Shown one piece after another: positions 59,901 to 64,000 of a stretch of 64,000 bases of DNA. Every line of letters begins with the position of its first letter. The first letter of the stretch is position 1. A program made the translations under genes and the position numbers. The stretch comes from Bacteroidaceae bacterium. GTDB lineage: Bacteria > Bacteroidota > Bacteroidia > Bacteroidales > Bacteroidaceae. The notes beneath the pieces are model-generated. The model worked only from the letters and a program-made list of their open reading frames with translations, had not been told where the DNA came from and did no database searches. The stretch covers positions 1 to 64,000 of the forward strand of contig JAFUWG010000054.1 of assembly GCA_017483605.1 (NCBI GenBank), given 5' to 3'.

Positions 59901-60538
59901 TAAAAGAGATTTATGCATTGGGGGTTGGACACGGAACTCCTCTTTTCATCGAATTGGCTGAAGCATGTGGATATAAGGTCGTTGGCTTATACCATTACAA
60001 TGAGACTCGTACGGGTGAGTATGATCATGGATATGAAATATTGGGGGCTTTTGCTGATTTGATGAATTTTAATATTAAAGGAAAGAGTTTCATGCTGACA
60101 ATGGGAGATATGAATATTAAGAATGAGATTAGTGATAACCTCATTCATTATGGAGGTATTTTGCCAACTTTGATTCATCCAACAGCGGTCATCTCTAAGT
60201 TTGTACAAATTTCAGACTCAGGCGTGTTGATTAATTCACATTGCGAAATACATTCAGATACGAAAATTGATGAAGGCTGTGTTTTATGGCCACGATCTAC
60301 AATCGAACATGATTGTCGCTTACACAAATATGTATTTGTTGGTCCTAATGCATATGTCGGTGCATATACAGAGATAAGTGACAGGGCTTTTATTGGACAA
60401 TGTTCAATATTAATGTCAAATAAGGCACAAGCAATAGGCTCATCAGCACTGGTTGGAGCAGGGGCATTGGTTACAAAACCAGTCCCTGCAAACTCTATTG
60501 TAGCAGGCCATCCTGCTCGGTTAATAAAAACACTATAG
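59897..60538 (+). CDS. Sugar O- or N-acyltransferase, NeuD/PglD-like
   Basis: The ATG at 59897 (MIKEIYALGVGHGTPLFIEL) overlaps the aminotransferase stop; TTG 59882 is not needed. The 213-residue protein has an N-terminal Rossmann-like domain (ALGVGHGTPLFIELAEACGY) and a C-terminal left-handed beta-helix of hexapeptide repeats (TAVISKFVQISDSGVLINSH, ALVGAGALVTKPVPANSIVA, GHPARLIK). It is likely to acetylate the amino sugar made by the preceding enzyme. A+T content rises from here. Confidence 0.85.
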   Translation: MIKEIYALGVGHGTPLFIELAEACGYKVVGLYHYNETRTGEYDHGYEILGAFADLMNFNIKGKSFMLTMGDMNIKNEISDNLIHYGGILPTLIHPTAVISKFVQISDSGVLINSHCEIHSDTKIDEGCVLWPRSTIEHDCRLHKYVFVGPNAYVGAYTEISDRAFIGQCSILMSNKAQAIGSSALVGAGALVTKPVPANSIVAGHPARLIKTL

Positions 60539-60555
60539 CCACAAAAGTTTTTTCA

Positions 60556-61992
60556 ATGGCATCCTTAAAGGGAAACATCATATTAAACTACATAAATACC
60601 ATTTCGGGATTGATATTCCCGATTGTGACCTTTCCCTATGCGGCACGCGTACTGCAGCCAGAGGGTATAGGTGTGGTGAATTTCCAGAACTCTATTATTG
60701 GCTATATCGTTTTACTTACAAGTTTAGGGATCCCCCTTTATGCTGTTCGTGAGATTGCTAAGTGCCGGAACAATGAGGAACTACGTGACCGTACTACGAT
60801 CGAGATAACGCTATTGAGTATTATTCTTTGTCTGTTTGGCTACCTTGCCGTCTGGTTGTTGGGCGAATACATCCCACGCATTCATGAACAAGCCACATTG
60901 TTCTATATCCTTAGCCTAACGATTATCTTTACAGGTATTGGTGTTCAATGGTTTTATCAGGGTATCGAAGATTTCTTTTTTATCACCATTCGTGGGTTGA
61001 TTGTCCGAACACTCTGTGCAATCAGTCTTTTCATCTTTGTCAAAGATAAGAATGACTTACTGATATACGGTTTGATTATTGTTGGCTCTACTGTTGGTAA
61101 TAACTTGGTTAATTTTGTCCATCTTCGGAAATACATAAGATTTTCCCATGTTGAATGGGGGCAATTGGACATCATGCACCATTTACGACCTACGTTTCGG
61201 GTATTTTTACTTAATGTTATCATCAGTATCTATATCCAACTTAATACTATTATGTTAGGTTTTATGACCGATGACAGGTCTGTCGGTTTGTTTACTTCTG
61301 GGATGAAATTGACCCACATCTTGGTCGTAATCATAACTTCTTTAAGCACAGTTATGCTACCTCGTTGTTCTCATCTGTTAGGTGAAGGAAAGATTGACGA
61401 ATTTAATGACATCATTTGTAAGTCCTATCATTTAATGATGTTTTCTTCCATTCCTGTCACTTTGGGCATCATGCTGATGGCTCGTCCTGTCATAATCTGT
61501 TTCTGTGGTGCTGAATATGTCGATGCCATTCCTGTCATCATCTATACTGCTCCCACTATTGTCTTCATTGCTATGACTCAGGTTATAGGCATTCAGATTC
61601 TTTATCCATACGGCAAGGAAAATCTGGTTATTTACAGCACTTTGGCGGCCGCAAGTTTGAATATTATACTTAATATACTATTGATACCTCCGTTTGCTGA
61701 GACTGGTGCGGCAATCTCTACGCTGATAGCAGAGTTCTCTGTCTTGGTGGTACAAGTAAAATTAGGTAAGAAGTATATCCCATTCCGTATCTTTGACCAT
61801 CGAACTGGCACCTATCTCATGGCTTCTATCGTGATGTCTATAGGCATCTTTTTATGTCTTCCTTTATCCAATGTTTGGTGGCAGTTTTTATCTGGTACGA
61901 CTGTAGGACTATGCGTATATTTCACCACCCTCTATGTCAAGAAGGACATCGTGTTACTAAATGTTTTAGACCTAATAAAGGCACATCTTTAG
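60556..61992 (+). CDS. Polysaccharide flippase, Wzx-like
   Basis: A 478-residue inner membrane protein with about 12-14 hydrophobic helices. It opens MASLKGNIILNYINTISGLI and FPYAARVLQPEGIGVVNFQN, the characteristic start of polysaccharide transporters of the MOP superfamily. GIPLYAVREIAKCRN and GVQWFYQGIEDFFFITIRGL are further family blocks. It should flip undecaprenyl-linked repeat units to the periplasm for the polymerase encoded next. The gene is visibly A+T-richer than the metabolic genes, consistent with acquisition by transfer. Confidence 0.9.
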   Translation: MASLKGNIILNYINTISGLIFPIVTFPYAARVLQPEGIGVVNFQNSIIGYIVLLTSLGIPLYAVREIAKCRNNEELRDRTTIEITLLSIILCLFGYLAVWLLGEYIPRIHEQATLFYILSLTIIFTGIGVQWFYQGIEDFFFITIRGLIVRTLCAISLFIFVKDKNDLLIYGLIIVGSTVGNNLVNFVHLRKYIRFSHVEWGQLDIMHHLRPTFRVFLLNVIISIYIQLNTIMLGFMTDDRSVGLFTSGMKLTHILVVIITSLSTVMLPRCSHLLGEGKIDEFNDIICKSYHLMMFSSIPVTLGIMLMARPVIICFCGAEYVDAIPVIIYTAPTIVFIAMTQVIGIQILYPYGKENLVIYSTLAAASLNIILNILLIPPFAETGAAISTLIAEFSVLVVQVKLGKKYIPFRIFDHRTGTYLMASIVMSIGIFLCLPLSNVWWQFLSGTTVGLCVYFTTLYVKKDIVLLNVLDLIKAHL

Positions 61993-62029
61993 GGGGATTA
62001 TATAGTTTACATTATTTACCCAAATAGTA

Positions 62030-63394
62030 ATGATAGAATTTGTCGTTATATCGCTTTTGGTAATATTACTTCTAGCATATTATACTATGGGACGAAACTT
62101 ATCTCGCCCAACGATATTGTATGTTAGTGGGTTCTTCGCTTGTGCGGTTGTGGCATCTCTCTATAAAGTTGAATGGGGATTGTCTAAAATGTCTTCTAAT
62201 ACTGTCTTAATTCTTGTAGGGGGCGCTTTCATGTTTTATTTGGTAGAACTATTGGATTTTAGAAGGCATTCTTCTAACATTGAAGATGTTGATATAACTT
62301 CAGATGATTTTGCTTCAATTAAGCCTTCAAGATTGATGCTTTTTCTTATTTCCCAAATATTTGTTTTTGCTCTGATGGCTAAATCGCAGATGTCCTATGC
62401 TATGACTGATGATTTGTCTGAAGCGATGGTTACTGTAAATGACGATGCTAAATTTCACCAGACATATGTGAAACATCCTTTCTATGTCCAACACCCTTTT
62501 TATATATGTATGGCAGCACGCACCTTATGGTGCATTTTATTACCATTTTATCTTTTTAAGTCAAGTAGATATAATTGGCATAAAATATTGTTGACATTGA
62601 ATTTTGTAGTTGGTGTTTCTGGAACGTTACTAACAGGGGGGCGTACAAATGTTTTATATGATATAATCTCTTTAGCAATTTGTGGTTACATATGCTATCA
62701 ATATAAGGTGAAATGGAGAGGAGGACTTTTCCCCAAAAAAATCATGTTAGTATTAGTAATAATAGTAACCATTTTCACTTCGACATTTACAAGTTTGGGA
62801 ACAGTGCTTGGTAGAGGAGAAAGTGATGACCCTGTATCAATTATGCTTTCTATTTATTGTGGTGCAGAAATAAAGAATCTGGATGATTATGTTCAACGGC
62901 CATTTAAGCAGGGTAATGAATCAGGATTACCTCTTCAATACACACTATGTGGAATGCATGATGAGATTCAAACACGTTTTTTAGGAGGAAAGATTGAAAC
63001 CAGATTGAATCAACCGGATTTGCGATTTAATAGTTACAGGAATTATCCTTTAGGGAATGTCTATACTACATATTTAAATTTCATCCTTGATTTTGGATTT
63101 TGGGGAGCAATAATATTTGTAGGTGCGATGGCTTGGATTTGTTCTTTTCTGTATAGGAAGAGTGTTGCATCTTCTTTTTGGAAAACAGGGCGTGTTAATT
63201 TGTGGCTTTTATTCTTCGTGTTTAAAGTGCCAGGGGCATGTTTCTTAAGTTTTTTTGCAAATAAATTTTTTGAAGATATTTTAATAATAGGCACATTTAG
63301 AACTTTAATCTATTGGTGGCTGTTGATATTGTTTCTACAGCAGGGTGCAAGGAAATCTCTCCCGGACACTATTTCAAAAAACAAAAATTCTTAA
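62030..63394 (+). CDS. Oligosaccharide repeat-unit polymerase, Wzy-like
   Basis: A 454-residue membrane protein with 10-12 helices and a large central loop (about residues 245-330). The GTLLTGGRTNVLYDIISLAI block and the C-terminal FRTLIYWWLLILFLQQG are typical of O-antigen/oligosaccharide polymerases. Sequence conservation is weak in this family, so the call rests on topology and position between a flippase and a glycosyltransferase. Strongly A+T-rich. Confidence 0.8.
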   Translation: MIEFVVISLLVILLLAYYTMGRNLSRPTILYVSGFFACAVVASLYKVEWGLSKMSSNTVLILVGGAFMFYLVELLDFRRHSSNIEDVDITSDDFASIKPSRLMLFLISQIFVFALMAKSQMSYAMTDDLSEAMVTVNDDAKFHQTYVKHPFYVQHPFYICMAARTLWCILLPFYLFKSSRYNWHKILLTLNFVVGVSGTLLTGGRTNVLYDIISLAICGYICYQYKVKWRGGLFPKKIMLVLVIIVTIFTSTFTSLGTVLGRGESDDPVSIMLSIYCGAEIKNLDDYVQRPFKQGNESGLPLQYTLCGMHDEIQTRFLGGKIETRLNQPDLRFNSYRNYPLGNVYTTYLNFILDFGFWGAIIFVGAMAWICSFLYRKSVASSFWKTGRVNLWLLFFVFKVPGACFLSFFANKFFEDILIIGTFRTLIYWWLLILFLQQGARKSLPDTISKNKNS

Positions 63395-63422
63395 AAAACT
63401 CTATCTGAATATAAAATAGAAG

Positions 63423-64000
63423 ATGAGATATTATCCAGTAGGAATACCTACATTATGCAGATATGAACATTTTTATCGTTGTGTGGAGTCTTTAAAACAT
63501 TGTACACATGCAGATAAGACAGAGTTGGTTATAGGAATAGACTATCCAACAAAAGAGGCTCATTGGGATGGGCACGACAAGATTGTTAACTATCTTGCTC
63601 ATTTGGAAGGTTTCGCTAAACTTACAGTGTTCAAACATAGCCGTAATTTGGGGGCAATTGGGAATTACAAGTTCATTGAGAATTATATGTATTCTCATTA
63701 TGATGCAGCAATCTTCTCCGAAGACGATAATGAATTCTCTCCTAATTTTCTCGATTATATGAATAAGGGATTAGAGTTGTATAAGGATAATCAGAAAGTT
63801 ATGGCTATTTGTGGTTATATGTATTTGTATCATATAAATCAGCCATTGCAAGAAGCTTTTCCCGCTTATGGATATTCTGCATGGGGAGTAGGACAATGGA
63901 AATGTAAAAAGTACATATATGAGCAGATGCACGAAAAAGATTATCTTGACTGTATATTGCTTTCTTGGGAAAAAACATTGAAATTGTTCAAATTACGGCC
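63423..64000 (+). CDS. Glycosyltransferase, GT-A type (truncated by the window end)
   Basis: ATG 63423 starts MRYYPVGIPTLCRYEHFYRC and the frame stays open for 192 codons to the last base. HSRNLGAIGNYKFIENYM and the acidic SEDDNEFSPNFLDYMNKGLE, in which EDD stands where the metal-binding DxD is expected, fit a family 2-like fold; GYSAWGVGQWKCKKY resembles an acceptor-site region. It is 28 bases after the polymerase and in the same operon. Donor and acceptor sugars are unknown. Confidence 0.8.
   Translation, partial: MRYYPVGIPTLCRYEHFYRCVESLKHCTHADKTELVIGIDYPTKEAHWDGHDKIVNYLAHLEGFAKLTVFKHSRNLGAIGNYKFIENYMYSHYDAAIFSEDDNEFSPNFLDYMNKGLELYKDNQKVMAICGYMYLYHINQPLQEAFPAYGYSAWGVGQWKCKKYIYEQMHEKDYLDCILLSWEKTLKLFKLR

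Overview
The window is a chromosomal segment of a Bacteroidales bacterium, most likely Prevotella or a close relative. The reasons are the TAnnTTTG-type -7 boxes found 20-100 bases before most isolated genes, the near absence of Shine-Dalgarno sequences, Bacteroidetes-type gene sets (dapL, class III fbp, a trpBEGDCFA operon, UpxY/UpxZ, an Omp-like protein after amt), and secreted proteins ending in a type IX-like sorting tail. I see no rRNA, tRNA, CRISPR array, integrase or complete insertion sequence.

Layout. 0.4-11.1 kb: a probable operon gltB-gltD-dapL-(PurF-like)-pyrG, convergent with dapF. 12.1-14.9 kb: glnK-amt-outer membrane protein, preceded by a 290-base leader that encodes a short glutamine-rich peptide and an intrinsic terminator. 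15.1-20 kb: asnB, fbp and a secreted protein. 20.1-21.3 kb: two small envelope genes on the minus strand. 21.4-28.3 kb: the full trp operon with its own leader peptide (Trp-Arg-Trp) and attenuator. 28.5-33.9 kb: envelope proteins, including one gene split by a nine-G tract. 34-37.8 kb: AraC regulator, UxaA-type dehydratase, NhaC-type antiporter. 38.1-46.4 kb: ATPase, pyrBI, ileS-lspA-lipoprotein, a TrmH methyltransferase. 47.1-54.4 kb: four-gene operon of two paralogous multi-pass membrane proteins around a CxxCH beta-propeller lipoprotein, then a dipeptidyl peptidase IV. 54.5-56.3 kb: a Na+/bile-acid-type transporter and queH carrying an in-frame repeat insertion. 56.5-64 kb: the start of a polysaccharide locus: structured leader, upxY, upxZ, repeats, aminotransferase, acetyltransferase, flippase, polymerase and a truncated glycosyltransferase, becoming strongly A+T-rich.

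How the genes fit together. The first 28 kb is centred on glutamine. GltBD makes glutamate from glutamine; GlnK and Amt sense and import ammonium; AsnB, PyrG, the PurF-like protein and TrpG each spend glutamine amide nitrogen. Against this background the glutamine-codon-rich leader before glnK-amt is the most interesting object in the window. It has the parts of ribosome-mediated attenuation (promoter, short ORF with seven CAG codons within 14, hairpin over those codons, terminator) and would let charged tRNA-Gln control ammonium uptake. The trp operon 9 kb away carries the same type of device for tryptophan.

A second theme is an interspersed repeat. Five intergenic copies (about 0.1, 16.9, 28.4, 37.9 and 54.4 kb) each hold three palindromic units spaced exactly 23 bases apart. 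The palindrome sequence differs between subfamilies while the architecture is kept. All functional calls are from reading translations and motifs; no database search was possible.
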